DNA of 64,000 nucleotides from Euonymus europaeus. Lineage: Eukaryota > Streptophyta > Magnoliopsida > Celastrales > Celastraceae. Under the pieces are notes generated by a model. The model saw nothing but the letters and a program-made list of their open reading frames with translations, made no database searches and was not told the origin of the DNA. Shown here one piece after another: positions 24,672 to 36,707 of this stretch. Location: positions 6,639,001 to 6,703,000 of the forward strand of contig OY756957.1 of assembly GCA_963580455.1 (NCBI GenBank), read 5' to 3'. Each line of letters begins with the position of its first letter. Position 1 is the stretch's first letter. The position numbers and the translations under genes were made by a program.

Positions 24672-24745
24672 AATGTCATGACTTAGTGGTAAGAGTTCTC
24701 CTTTTATAAGGAGAGATCATGAGTTCGAAACCTGTCAAAATCGGT
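24672..24745 (+). repeat. tRNA-derived SINE-like fragment
   Basis: It contains an A-box-like 'tagtggtaagag' (24684-24695) and a B-box-like 'agttcgaaacc' (about 24722-24732), spaced as in a tRNA. An anticodon-arm-like 'tctccttttataaggaga' lies between them. It lacks acceptor-stem pairing and has an 8-base anticodon loop, so it is not a tRNA gene. No poly(A)/poly(T) tail or target duplication was found, and a MITE begins just downstream. Confidence 0.5.
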
Positions 24746-24766
24746 CATATCGTTGATCCAATTTTA

Positions 24767-25159
24767 ACCCTACGTTTGGTTGTGGAGATTAGCAAGTGAG
24801 GCAAGAGAATGAAGTTTCTCAAAGTTTATTCCTTTGTTTGATTTATATAAAATATGAGTCATGAACATGAGCTTATAAACTCTATTCTTCCCATAGGGAG
24901 AATAACATTTTTTTTCAAATGACAAATTTAACATTCAATATAAAATTGTTAATTTATTATAAAAAGGTTATACACTTTTTTATATACATTACAATTCATT
25001 CAAACTAAAACTCATGATCATTCTCACATTCAACCAAACATATAAAATTTTATCTTTAAACTCATTCACCTCTCTTTATTCTCTCATCTCAGTAAACTCA
25101 TGCTCAATTCATCTTAAACGTATTCTCACCTTAAGCTCACTATCAACCAAACGTGGGGT
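24767..25159. mobile_element. MITE with 16-bp terminal inverted repeats
   Basis: The left end 'accctacgtttggttg' (24767-24782) matches the reverse complement of 25144-25159 ('accccacgtttggttg') at 15 of 16 bases. The interior is AT-rich with no reading frame. The flanking 3 bp (TAA left, TCA right, if the first A is excluded) are close to the TWA target of Tourist/PIF elements but do not match exactly. Confidence 0.6.
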
Positions 25160-25179
25160 CAAAATCATGATGGTAGCTA

Positions 25180-27730
25180 GAGATGAGCATTCGGTTTGGG
25201 TCGGATTTGCGTGATTGCATCCTTCATGTGGATGGCAGCTAGGGAGTGAGCATTTGGTTTTTCAGGTCGAGTTTGATACCGAACCAAAATATTTTTGGCT
25301 CATATTTTTTAATTCGAACCGAATTCAACCAAATTTACTATACACCAGAATCGGACCGAACTTGAACAATTTGATTCAAGTAAAAAAAAAAAAAAGATTT
25401 TCACATTGTGCATGATTGATGGGTTTGCATTCATTCTGTTCCTAGAAGTTTGAAATCATTAAACAAACATATTAAATCAATTTGACTACCTTGAATCCAA
25501 TTCCGCCTATAAAAAACTTGAACCCTGATCTCGTTAATCAATACAACTAACATAACCTGATTGGATAATTAATTGTACTTTGCATATAGTGTGTGTGTGT
25601 TTATGCTTTTAATCAATAAAAAGCTAACCTAGGATGTAGGATCTTGTCTAGTTGTCGATCTGTAAGACTGCCAACCTCGTTCTGCTTGTCTGCCCCCTTA
25701 ACCCTTTGACAAAATATGATATTTTGTTAATTATATATATATATATATACACACACAGGTGTGTAATTAATGTATATATCACCTGTCAAGAATCGGAGTC
25801 CAATATGTACTCGCATAACACAATTGAATGGCATAAAAACAAAATTCCAGTTTCCCTCACATAAATGACGTATTTTTTGAAACGGCCATGGAAAATAAAT
25901 TTGTGTAAGCAAACAATAAAAATATAATTTAATGGGTGTTTGGATTGAATTTTCTACCAGTAATATTTCTTTTTTGTTTGACTATCATTAAACCATGTAA
26001 TGAATAATGATTGCAGGCATAGTGCCGACCTCGAATATTTTTGAGCTAGCTTTTTTATCATGACAATTAGATGATAATATCGGTGTGTCATATTCAAATG
26101 ATTTGATTTGTGTCTAAGGAAACATACAAAACATAGAGACGAGAAATATGATGTTGAGAATGAAATGAATTAACCCATTATGTACAGAAGAACGTGGCGG
26201 GGTCCTTGAAAATCAATGCTCGTGATAGCCCAACACAACTAACAATAATATATATATATATATATTATAAAATCGAAAATGTTAAATATCTCAACAGCAA
26301 ACATCTAAGAATTGTCCCAATAGAAACATTTTTTTATGAATTTAAATTATGAACCTCGAATGTGTCTCGAATTTTTGTGATGTATGTGTTGTCACATAAG
26401 ATTATGAAATTTTTTTATTAGGGTAATTTGCATCACGGATATAAAACTACCCTTATTTGGAGGTTGAAATCCTTCGGTTCCAGAGTATAATCTATGAGCG
26501 TCACATCAAAACAAATAATTTTTCCAATTTTGCCTTCAATAAATCTCTTTATTCCATTTATCAAGCCTCAACCATAATTTTGGAACCCGCATCATCGCAT
26601 CACACTCTCAAATGATGACGTGTTGACTTCAATCCCATACTGAACAGAAATACAAAACACTGCTCCAACACGATCGTTTTAATTTGGGTTTTATGATCAG
26701 TATTTAATTGGGCCTACATGGGCCCTACCATTTTTGAAATATTAGGGTCTCTCTTCTAGAACAATCAGAGGATGTGCGATGGAGGTGGAGGTGGAGGTGG
26801 GGACCGACCTATCATTGCAACCTATCATTGCATATACGGCTCTACCGATGGTTGCATTGCATGTGTCCGGCCGATATTTTTTTGATCCACCCGTTTAGGG
26901 AGTGGATGGTATCCACTCTCTCATGCATGGTTGTTAATTAATATTTTTCAATGAAGACTTAAATAATTTTTTTTTCTTTTCAAATCTAATGATCCGACGT
27001 TACGAAAAATGATGGATGGAAGAGTGGCAGAACTTAAGACTGTCTTTGTCTCGTATGTGGTCTAACTGATTTCAGATACCAGATTAGTCTCTCTTTTTTA
27101 AAAATAAAAAAATATTAAATAATTTATTGCCTACCAAGAAAATCTCACAAATTGTTGAGAAAATAAAAATTGATCAAACGCTCCTGCCATCACTTTGAGT
27201 TTAATACGAGTTAATAAAGTCCGAAAGCAAAGTGGGTCTTAACGCCCGATAGTCTGTCTTTCTTCTTTTTTTTTTCTACCCAAAATCAAAAAGAAGGCCC
27301 ACCTTACCATCAAACTCTCCTCCTCCACCAAAGATTGGAATTTATGATGTGGCCAGCATCTTAGAGCAAGAGCAAATGATAACAATGCAAGTATCCATTA
27401 TCAAGTTACATACTCATGCACATTAATAAAATGCATATTTCAATACAGTCACATCAGTAAAATTACACATTCTCATATATTATTCATTCATCATAAAATA
27501 CTATTATTATATTTGCTCTTACTGTTATAATTTTCACGCCCCCACATATTAACAATATTGTTCGTTTTAGGTTGTCCGGTTCACTGGATACATCGGGCCC
27601 ATATATGGGTTGTCCGATTCACATGGATACAATGGACCCGCAAGGCTTTGTTCCTCCTCAAGTGTAGCAAGTGGGCTAGACACAACTCACTATACAAGGA
27701 AAAAATTAATTTGATAAACAAAACATGAGG
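25180..27730. other. Intergenic with low-complexity tracts
   Basis: It contains an hAT-end-like 'gagcattcggtttgggtcgg' near 25187-25206, (AT)n at 25729-25752 and 26252-26266, and a short 'ggaggt' run at 26781-26800. The stretch 27541-27640 resembles 36415-36480 ('acaatattgt(t/c)c', 'ggatacatcgg'), a dispersed repeat. No gene was recognised. Confidence 0.4.
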
Positions 27731-27742
27731 AAGGTTGAAGAA

Positions 27743-28490
27743 TCTCTCTCATTTTTTCTAGATTGCATCACTGGTTATTTTATTTGATTCCCAACTTCCC
27801 ATACTCTAGTTGGCAGATTGAAACATCATCTTCTGTTGTGAAGTCTTGGTCAAAAACTCATGCTCGGCCAGCCAGGAATTTGCAATGGTGTCTTCCACCT
27901 TTGGGTCACTTCAAATGGAATGTGGATGGTTCAGCAATAGGTAAACCTGGTGCAGCTGGGATTGGGGGTGTTTTGAGAGATGATATGGGTGCATATATTT
28001 GTCTATTCTCATGTAGCATTGGTGTTGCTGATTCGAACGAGGCAGAGTTCCGTGTAATTTTGAAGGTTGTGACTTTATCATTAAATTGGATGTCGATCCC
28101 AAGTAATGTACAAAGAAGAATTATCGTTGAGACGGACTCGAAATGCGCTTATGTGTGGGCAAGCAAAGGTGATAATTGTCCATGGAAGCTAGGTCAGATT
28201 TCAAATACTATTGATTCAGCTGTGTTGCAACTGGGAAATGTTGAAATGCGTCATATATCGCGGGAAATGAACTCGATAGCAGATCTTTTAGCAAAGAATG
28301 GTGTTAATAGGCAGTCTGATATGATCATGTGGTTTTAGCTTTGTTTTAATTAGCTGTCTGTGCTATAGTCTTTTCATTGTTTTTTTGCGTCTTCTACTTG
28401 AAGACATCTTTTGTTCATTGGTTTTCCTCCGCCATTGGTGAGGGCATATCTATATATCCTGTGGCTAAGCCGTTTCATCAAAAAAAAAAA
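27743..28490 (+). mobile_element. 5'-truncated LINE with RNase H domain, poly(A) and TSD
   Basis: The open frame to the stop at 28338 encodes the C-terminal RNase H domain of a plant L1-type element. It has 'FKWNVDGSAIGKPG' (first Asp), 'NEAEF' (Glu), 'VETDSK' (second Asp) and 'ISREMNSIADLLAKNG' (last Asp), so the catalytic set is intact. A 3' UTR of about 150 bp ends in an A run (about 28480-28490). The 12 bases 'aaggttgaagaa' occur just before the insert (27731-27742) and directly after the A run (about 28490-28501), a target duplication from retroposition. Everything upstream of the RNase H domain is missing, so the copy was dead on arrival. Its frame is still open, so the insertion is fairly recent. 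Confidence 0.85.
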
Positions 28491-29030
28491 AGGTTGAAGA
28501 AAAGCCGTCTTACAAGAGAGAGCGAAGTTTGCAAACCCTTTTCCTAAGTTTTTCCAGCCTATTTATACCTAATACAAGTCTCCTAAAATTCGTAGTTAGG
28601 ATTACACATTTAAGGACACAAAAATATAACCAAATTAGGTACCCAAAAAAAGCTAAAGAATCTCGTCTCGGTCGAGTGCCTTTCCGGCGCTCAAGCACTA
28701 ATGGCGCACTGCAATCTGCCCAAGTGTTTTTCTCATATGATCGGTTGCCCATTCTTGTACAAGCATTTAAGACACCACACTCACAATAATCGGTTTTTGT
28801 CTTTTTCATTTGTAGATCAAGATCGGACTTTTAAGTCTAGCCAACACTAAGCCTACGTTGGTTTTAATGTGGTTGCCCCACGTGGGGTCGTACCTCCTAA
28901 CACATCCTAATCACCAACTATCTCCATTCCTGCCATGTCAACACTCCCTTCCCATCAAAGGCGTGCCTCTTGTTCTCTCTTTAATATGGCTTCTCATGGC
29001 CGTGGCACTAAAAAATGGAGGAGTGCAAAT

Positions 29031-29068
29031 AGTCGTGTGTCTTAGCCGTGGCGCTAAGACACACGACT
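29031..29068. repeat. Perfect 16-bp inverted repeat (hairpin)
   Basis: 'agtcgtgtgtcttagc' is followed by a 6-base loop and then its exact reverse complement. A related 'gccgtggcactaa' lies about 50 bp upstream. Confidence 0.85.
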
Positions 29069-30442
29069 CAAAGGGGAGATGCTTGCAGGACTGGTCCTAT
29101 TGGGCCAAAGAGAACAACATATCATTTTTTTCTGGATTCATATCTGGAATGTGGATAGGAGGCCATTCAATCTGTAACTTAGGCCCAATTTTACGAACCA
29201 AGTCCACAAAAGGATTTACAAATTACAGACTTGAAGTAAAATCGAATAATAAAACCCATGTGGCCCTCAATAGATGGGTCCACTAAATTTCTATTTACAT
29301 ATCCAAACCCATATAAGGCCTTAAAGAAAAAGCAAGTATTTCTGGGTGAAGTCCAGCTTCGATATTATTCCTGTGGGGCTAATAAGAGAGTTTTATCAAA
29401 TGTCACACTATAGATACCACAATTGATGGGTTATTATATACATATAATAAAAAAAAAAGTGCCCACAATTGATGCTTGACAACGTTGATTGAATAAATTT
29501 GAGCACTTGCTCCAGAAAATTGGGTTTTGATTCAAATTTTTTAAACCAAGAACGGTACCGTAAGATTATAAATTTTTCCTCTCGATAAGACTAAATTCAG
29601 ATCATCACATTCACATGCACAAATTTATCATTTGACGATAAGACAAATTGAGTCAAAATTCAATGGGAGGGTTTTAGTTCAAAATGAAGTATATAGGAGA
29701 CCACTTTAACCTAGGACATTATAGGCACACAGAATCCATTCTTCATTTTTGTCGTGCTAGAAGACCATATCAACCACTAAATGTATAAAATCCAAAAATT
29801 ATGGTCCAAAACCTTCATTTTCCACTCCTAGTCTCCTACATACTAAAACTTGTAATTGAAGTTTTCCTTGTTAGTTGACACAATGAAAGGTGAGGACAAT
29901 TAAACAAATTCTTATCTTACTATCATTTTATACTCAAATCAAGTCTTGAGAATGACCAATTGATTAATATAAAGTTTGCATTGGGATTACTTTTCAATTG
30001 ATTTAAATTTATCATCACATTAATTGTGAAGCAAATGATGGCAATTATGACCATATGGATGTTCTGATGACAAAATGCTCCACCTAGAGACCACGGAAGG
30101 AGACTCTCTCATGGCGGTTCAAATTAAAATCAATAGTTTTAGATGAACCATTAGTTTTCTTATTCCATTTTTATATATGGAGTATAATTTTGTGTCCAAT
30201 GAAAGAATTCCTTTTGATCAATGCTTTTCCCATTAACAGGACAATCTGGGTCAGGAAACTTTTGAATTTCTTGCTCCAACCTTGTTGTGTAAGGCAAATG
30301 AGGTTGTCAACTTTAGACCAAACATTTATATTGGTGACTGGACACTTTGTTTGCCCAAACAACTCCTTAAGAGAAACCCAAATTAAAGTGTAGGATTCGT
30401 TCACATGGTGATATTACACACCTAAGATTTGTAGGAAAAAAA

Positions 30443-30487
30443 GACCCTCTCTCTCTCTCTCTCTCTCCCTCTCTCTCTCTCTCTCTA
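30443..30487. repeat. (CT)n microsatellite
   Basis: A run of about 21 CT units with one 'ccc' interruption. Confidence 0.9.
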
Positions 30488-31097
30488 GGTGGTTTTGCTG
30501 CTTTACATTCATTGAGACATATATATATATATAGATATAGATACTGTAATATGCATACATATATATAATTAAAAAAGGAGGGTGGCCTAGATCTGAATTG
30601 ATCCACAATATGGAGTGGGTGAATTTATTCTCTAGCACATTTGCCAAGGAGAATGTTTTGTGGGGCCCTTGAACAAAGACTCAGAGAGAGAAGGAGGGGT
30701 TTGTCAGATCTTTCTCAGATCTTTGAAGTTAGAAAAATGAATTAAAAAAATAAGGAATGCACATTGGCGAGTGGGCATGGAAGCAATGATAATTCAAGTG
30801 GAAAATTGTGTGTTTGGGTGATGTGAGTCTTGGAAAAAAAAATTTGATATAGAAAATCAGTTTGGTTTAAGGCTATAAGCTTTATGAGTGTGAGCTAGGC
30901 ATGCAGGTTTATTTTGGTTTATAAATGAATACAACTTTTGAGTCTTAGCTTTATTGGAAGGCTCTTCTTTATCACGCATTGCCATGTGAAGGGTTCCAGA
31001 GAGTTAATTTCCTCCCTGGCTCTTCTAATTAGCTTTATTCAATGGAGATAAATTAAGAATCTTTGATAATTAAATCCTGTTTAAAAGAAATGAAGGA

Positions 31098-31135
<38 letters not shown>

Positions 31136-31609
31136 TCAGAAAAGCATGCAATTTATACATAAATTATATTTTCTACCAAGCCAACAAATTGATTGATAGT
31201 GGGTTTTCCTTCTGTTCTTCCACTTACACACTACACACTGATTGACAAGAAGTGACAATCGAACCCTAAAATATTCTAGGCATAGCTGGCTGGCTAGCTA
31301 CAATACTCTCCTCTTCTTCTCCTTCTTCTATCTTTTCGGAGAGAGAGAATCCCATGTCACTTTTTGTGAAGTTAACTTAAATAAAGCTTCAAATCCCGAC
31401 TAAAATTAAGAAGATGAAGTAGAGATCACAATAAACCAAAATTAAAAGAGAGAAAGAGGAGGAGAGAAACCCATGTATCCTATCTCTGTTAGTAATGAAG
31501 AAAAATGCAAACAAGTCATAATCACACATATTAAGAAATTCAAAATAAAAAAGGTTCATTAAGAGGAGGAGAGAGAGAGAGAGACTATTTTTTAGGATAT
31601 TGATCTTGA

Positions 31610-32773
31610 TTACCATGATCCACCTCCTAACATACCAGTCCAATAGCCAGTTGAATCTCCATGTACTTCTCTATTTTGCTCAATATCACTAGTAGTGCTT
31701 GAAACCTGCTTTAGATCTTCAAATGGAAACAAAAGTCTCCCACTAGCACTACCACTGTTCTGATGATCTTGATGAACATCTTGAATCCCATACCCACCAC
31801 TGCTTCCAATGCCATGATCAAGAGAGAAATTCAAGGTGGTGTTTGCTGTTGTTGGCTGCTTGAAATCATGCAAAATTGGAAACCCAGATGTGTAAACTGT
31901 GTTCGGATCTTGGACAACATTCATTGGCAAGAAAGAGTTCAACCCTCTTGAAGAAATCCCAGTTATCAATTCCAAAGCTGAAAGCTGATGATTGTTATGA
32001 TTCATAGTACTAGTAGTGGTAGTGATAGTAGAAGACAAAATCTTGTCATTGGTTTCATGATTAATAGAGTTTGGGAAGGCAAGGTTGAGATCTTGGCCTT
32101 GATCATGGATCTTGTTAGGGTTTTGATGATGATTCACCAAATCAGGAAGCTTGTTTTTTGATGATGAGTTAGAAGAATAAGAATTTGATGATGATGATGA
32201 TCTCTTGTTCTTCCTTGAACCACCGCCAACAGGAATGTTCCTAAGAGACCCTCCTTCAGTCCAGTACCTTCTACAAGTCTTGCAAAAGTACCTTGGTTGA
32301 GTGAGACTGTAATTGTTGTAGTAGCAGAACTTTGTGTTTGTTGAATTGCATCTTGGACAGTTCAAGGTTTGTTCTTTGTGAGGCCTTGTCTTCCTCTCCA
32401 AACTGTTGCTTCCGTTGATATTTGCTGGAGTACATGAGTTGTTTGTGACCACTATCTCTTCTATTGGTTTCACCACAATTTCCTACAAAAATTAAAAAGA
32501 GAAATTAAGATTTGTTCTTACACACAAACAAATATATAGAACAAGCTACTTCTGCTTTTACACTTTTAAGACATATCAGACAAACAAAAAAGAAATGGAA
32601 CTGTTTTTTCCTTTATGTATATCAATCACCCACAAACAAAAAAGAAATAAAGTCAAGAACTAGTTAATTTTGATGGGATAAAAGATTGTCAAGAAATTAT
32701 AAATCAGGAAAGAATGAGAGAGAGAGAGAGAGAGAGAGAGATCTACAACCTGTGGCCATTGAGCAGTGTCCAT
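31610..32773 (-). CDS. Dof zinc-finger transcription factor (VDOF1/DOF4.6-like)
   Basis: There are two exons: 32773-32750 (24 nt, 'MDTAQWPQ') and 32482-31610, giving 298 aa. The tiny first exon with this sequence, followed by '[11 protein letters not shown]', is shared with Arabidopsis DOF4.6 as I remember it. Dof proteins are plant-specific nuclear factors that bind AAAG cores. The single C2C2 finger uses Cys50, Cys53, Cys75 and Cys78 and is followed by '[20 protein letters not shown]' and a basic Lys/Arg patch. A Ser/Asn-rich linker leads to 'QDLNLAFP' and to the C-terminal '[11 protein letters not shown]' and '[12 protein letters not shown]' motifs of this subgroup. The usual 'CKGC' is 'CKTC' here. 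DOF4.6 (VDOF1) acts in vein formation and lignification; that role here is inferred from similarity. CT/GA repeats lie in the intron and upstream. Confidence 0.94.
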
Positions 32774-32980
32774 GATGAAAGTGAATATCAAGATCAATAT
32801 GCGTGGAAGATGAAGAGGAGAAATTAATGGTGGTTTCTTCCAAGAGAGAGAGAGAGAAATGAGTCTTTTTGCGTGAAAAGCAGAAATTTAGGAATGTTAG
32901 GAATGGTTCTTCTACGTATGTCATGTACCACCTCCTCCCTTGCTTTATGGGTTCTATCAGACAGAGAGAGAGAGAGAGGG
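32718..32980. repeat. GA-rich tracts at the 5' end of the Dof gene
   Basis: (GA)n runs lie at about 32718-32741 (start of the Dof intron), 32843-32857 (presumed 5' UTR) and 32961-32980 (upstream, ending in a G run). On the gene's strand these are CT repeats, common near plant core promoters and 5' UTRs. Confidence 0.7.
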
Positions 32981-32989
32981 GGGGGTCTC

Positions 32990-35299
32990 AATTTATTAGA
33001 TTTTCTTTCCCTTAGTAATTTATTCTTACTTCTGAGCGTGGGAATATAGTGTTTTGCATAAATTAATAATTTGGTATGCTTTGGTGACTGTCACACACAT
33101 ATGAAATTTAGTTGGGTTTGGAAGTGTGCACATATGCATACATAAATCATATGACTCTTTCACTGATCTAGAAATGTAAGAAAGTCATATTTTTCTCCAA
33201 AATTTGGGTCAGCCTATAAACTCAGATTTCTGAGTTACATCAAGTTCTTGGATGTAGCTGCAGGGCTTGTTTGTTTGCAAAAGAATAGATATAATGAATG
33301 CAATTAAAGTGATCAGAGAAAAGTACTAGTAACTCATTTGTCCATGACAACATGTAGGTTTGCATTTTTGAAAAATTTTAAACTCATCATTTCATTACAT
33401 GATAGCAAAAATTACACAATGTCACAAAAGTAGCCTATGAAATTGCAAATATGGGACAATACACATGAAAACCATTCTTGAAAGCCTAATGCGAATACAT
33501 GGAGCTATTTTCCTTTTCATATTTTCTAACTTTTTTTTAATGAGAAACTATTTTATACACAATCGCTTTAGGATTCAATGGTCCATATTTTCAATCGAAA
33601 ATGATAGAATATAAGTTTTCATTTTGAATATTTGATATGAGCTTAAACTCTGACCATCGGGTCTGCACATACAAAAGTTTTTCACATGATGACAAGGTTT
33701 GACTATAAAAGTATTGCAGTTTTACGCACATCAGATAATTACAAAGTTTTAGATCACTACTGTTTGGTAGTTGATGTAGATAGTAATGTCGAAGTATGTC
33801 TGACATCAAAAATGTTATAAAACCCAACTTTTAGTAGCTCAACTAAACTCAAGTTTATATGACACTCCATTTAGGTGGGTCAAGTTAGACTTTTTCAAAA
33901 ATCAATTAAACATATTTTTTTATTTATATCGTTTTAATGAATGAAATTTTTAAACGTTTTTTTTCTTCTAAAAATACATGTTAAATTTTGAAAAAAATTA
34001 CATATTCGAACTCAACGCGTAAAAATCTTTCTAATAAGACCCATTGACAATAGTTTTTATTAAAAATTTTCAATTACATTGTTTTTAAAAACAATATAAT
34101 TCATATATATGATGTGTAAAAAATTTATTCGAGTTGAAATTTTGTTACATTATGATAGTAGAATATATATTTGTTATTTTCTGCATTTTTATTGAAATTA
34201 TATTAGGTACCCTAACCCGTTAAGTTTTAGTAGTTGAGGTTTAACACTTAGGACATTTAGGATTTTAATAGCAAATCCGAGCCTTTTAGGTTACAACATG
34301 AAAATTCGATATACGAGCCTGTTAGGGTATAGTGAATTCGTTCCCCTTGGAGTTTATAACACTTATTGTTTAGGTTACAGCATGAAAATCCGATATACGA
34401 GCCTGTTAGGGTTTAGCGAATTGTTCCCCTTAGGGTTTAACATTTATTGTTTAGGTTACAGTATGAAAATCGATATACGAGTTGATATCAATACCTATAA
34501 ATAAACACTGAAACCTACGTAATTTACATATTAGTATGAAAAAAAATGAAATTAAAAATGACTGAATAAAACCTATCGATAATGGATCTTGTTGGATAAA
34601 TATTTACCTGTTGATTCTGGATATGTAATTTTTTTTGAAATCTAATATGTATTTTAAGAGACAAAGTGTTTTAAAATTTCGTTCAAAAAAAATTTGTGCT
34701 TTGAAATTAAATAAGATATTTTAATTTTTCATGTCATACGCTTACAAAACATGTCATGTAAACTTGGGTTAATGTTGGGTTACAAAACTTGGGTTATTTA
34801 TCATCACTCGTTTGATATAGTATAAATTGTATCAACACTCTACGAAAATTAACAGAGCCATTTAATATAACTGACATAGTATAAATTTGTATATAAATTA
34901 TTAGATACGCTATGTTGGTATTTTATAGATTTGAGCATAGAGTATAATTATATAAGCTGACAAATTATCAATAAAGACATTTAAAATACCAACAGGTGGT
35001 AGCATGGTTGATCTTTCTATTGTGTAGGGAGTGAGTGGTTTTGTGTTAGAATCTCTCATATAACCAATTTGAGATTTATCACCATTATGGTGAGAGTTGT
35101 AAAAAGGGAGAAGATTATTTCCCTTTGTATAGCTCACTAACTCATTGGACCTTCGTGTTTCTATCAAGTATTCTTCCTCCTTGATATAAAAAAATTAAGA
35201 GTACATTTAAAATACTTAATTAATAAAACAAATAACATAGCTTGACATTATCTAACATCTATACATAAGGAGAGACGATAAAGAAGAAGAGCAAGAGAG
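32990..35299. other. Dof upstream region and AT-rich intergenic
   Basis: No gene was recognised. The proximal part is the presumed Dof promoter. A three-copy tandem repeat lies at 34280-34485. Confidence 0.4.
34280..34485 (+). repeat. Tandem repeat, about 90-98 bp unit, three copies
   Basis: The unit starts 'ttaggttaca(a/g)catgaaaat' and runs through 'cgatatacgagcctgttagg' and 'ttccccttrg'. Copies begin at about 34287, 34370 and 34450, the last being partial. A 68-codon frame crosses the array ('MKIRYTSLLG' twice) but is repeat-derived. Confidence 0.7.
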
Positions 35300-35307
35300 A
35301 GAAACAT

Positions 35308-35896
35308 TAGGGGTGTCCATTCAATTTTCGATTCGGTTTTTAACGGAAACTGAAATGTCATAATTGATTCGGTTATGATATTTTTAAATCCGTAATTAAA
35401 AAAAATATTTCAAATAACCAAACCGAAAAAACCAAACTTTTTTGGTTCGGTTCGAATCAGATTTCGATTTTGACGATTGATAAATATTTCATCAATCTAG
35501 TATGATTAAAAAAAACTTCAAGGATAATTAGAGGACTAAAACTATTATAAATTCAAAACCTAAAATAATATAAATAAATAAATAATGTTGTTTTCAATGA
35601 AGTGAGTGAAATAGTGAGGGACGAGAAAAGTGGGAGAGAATATGTTATTTTAAACCCTAATGGATAAATTAGAAATTGTAGTTGGGCCTAATTCTTTAAT
35701 TTTTTTTAGCCTTAGTTATTTAAATAAGTAAATATATAAAACATAATAAAAAAATTGATTAAATCCAAAATCGGATCCGAAAAAATATCTGAAAAATCTC
35801 TAAATTCATAACCGAATCCGAAACTGTTATCCAAAAAACTGAATAACCACGGTTCGGATCGATTCCTCGGTTGCGAATCAAATTTGGACACCCCTA
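35308..35896. mobile_element. hAT-like MITE
   Basis: The left end TAGGGGTGTCCATTCAA and the reverse complement of the right end TAGGGGTGTCCAAATTTGA share the first 12 bases. 'GATTCG(G/C)' phrases repeat in both subterminal parts. The flanking 8-mers 'agaaacat' and 'agcaacaa' agree at 6 of 8 positions, consistent with a decayed 8-bp target duplication. There is no transposase. Confidence 0.65.
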
Positions 35897-36707
35897 AGCA
35901 ACAAGGTCACATATAATTGAAGAGGAGTCTCAAGAGATAGCGGCAAGGTTGCAAGATCCAATTAGGCAACAAAACACAATGAGAGGCAAGGGGCAGTGAG
36001 GAAAATTGGCGCAACGTTGATGAAATAAGCTCGCGTGTTGAGCATTCAACTTTGCCGTTTTGTGTCTATTTGGTGAGACGGCGTTGAGAAGTGTCAAACG
36101 TATGTTTGGTGAAGCGTTTGTATAACTTATACTTTGTGAAACATACTTTCTACACCACCTAATACTCCGTCAGACATACTCTCAACCAAACAGACACACA
36201 ACTCTCTATCAAATGCACACTTTAAGGCTATGTTTGGTATCACAGTTCCGTTCATAATTAATACGGCCAATTCCGGGTCAAAGAAAATTCCTTCGTTTGA
36301 TTACGTTCCTCATATTGAAATGGAACTCTGAATCCCCTTCCTATCCGTAATTGAACATTCCGGCCTTGGACAGTTGGACTTACGAGTTGTAAATATGGTA
36401 ATTTTCCACACTTTTCTACACACTGACAATATTGTCCATTTTGAGTTGTCTAATTCCTGAGGATACATCGGATCCGCACGACTTTGTTTATCTCAAACTC
36501 AGTTAGTGTGCCAACTCACTCGGGCTTGAAAAATTTCTTGTTAGTGGTTGATTTTTTTTTTGACCAATATATACCATTCGATTGGGACATGTCGCATGGA
36601 TATTTAGTCCTTACAGTAAATTCTAGGCAGAAAGGAACATGGTAAATAAGTAGAATGACAACATTGTCCTTAATTTTCTTCATGGATTCGGGACAGAGAT
36701 GGGGAAG

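Larger units (their letters stand above)
28500..31609. other. Intergenic; hairpin, microsatellites, Dof downstream region
   Basis: No gene was recognised. It holds a perfect inverted repeat at 29031-29068, a CT microsatellite at about 30443-30487 and a TA microsatellite at about 31099-31133. The last few hundred bases are probably the 3' UTR or downstream region of the Dof gene. The 142-codon frame at 28858-29286 reads through the hairpin and has no domain. Confidence 0.4.

Noticed and set aside
24672..24745. Possible tRNA gene
   Set aside because: It has A- and B-box-like motifs but no acceptor-stem pairing and an eight-base anticodon loop. Treated as a SINE-like remnant.
28858..29286. 142-codon plus-strand frame
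   Set aside because: It crosses the perfect hairpin, lacks family resemblance and has no splice or start context.
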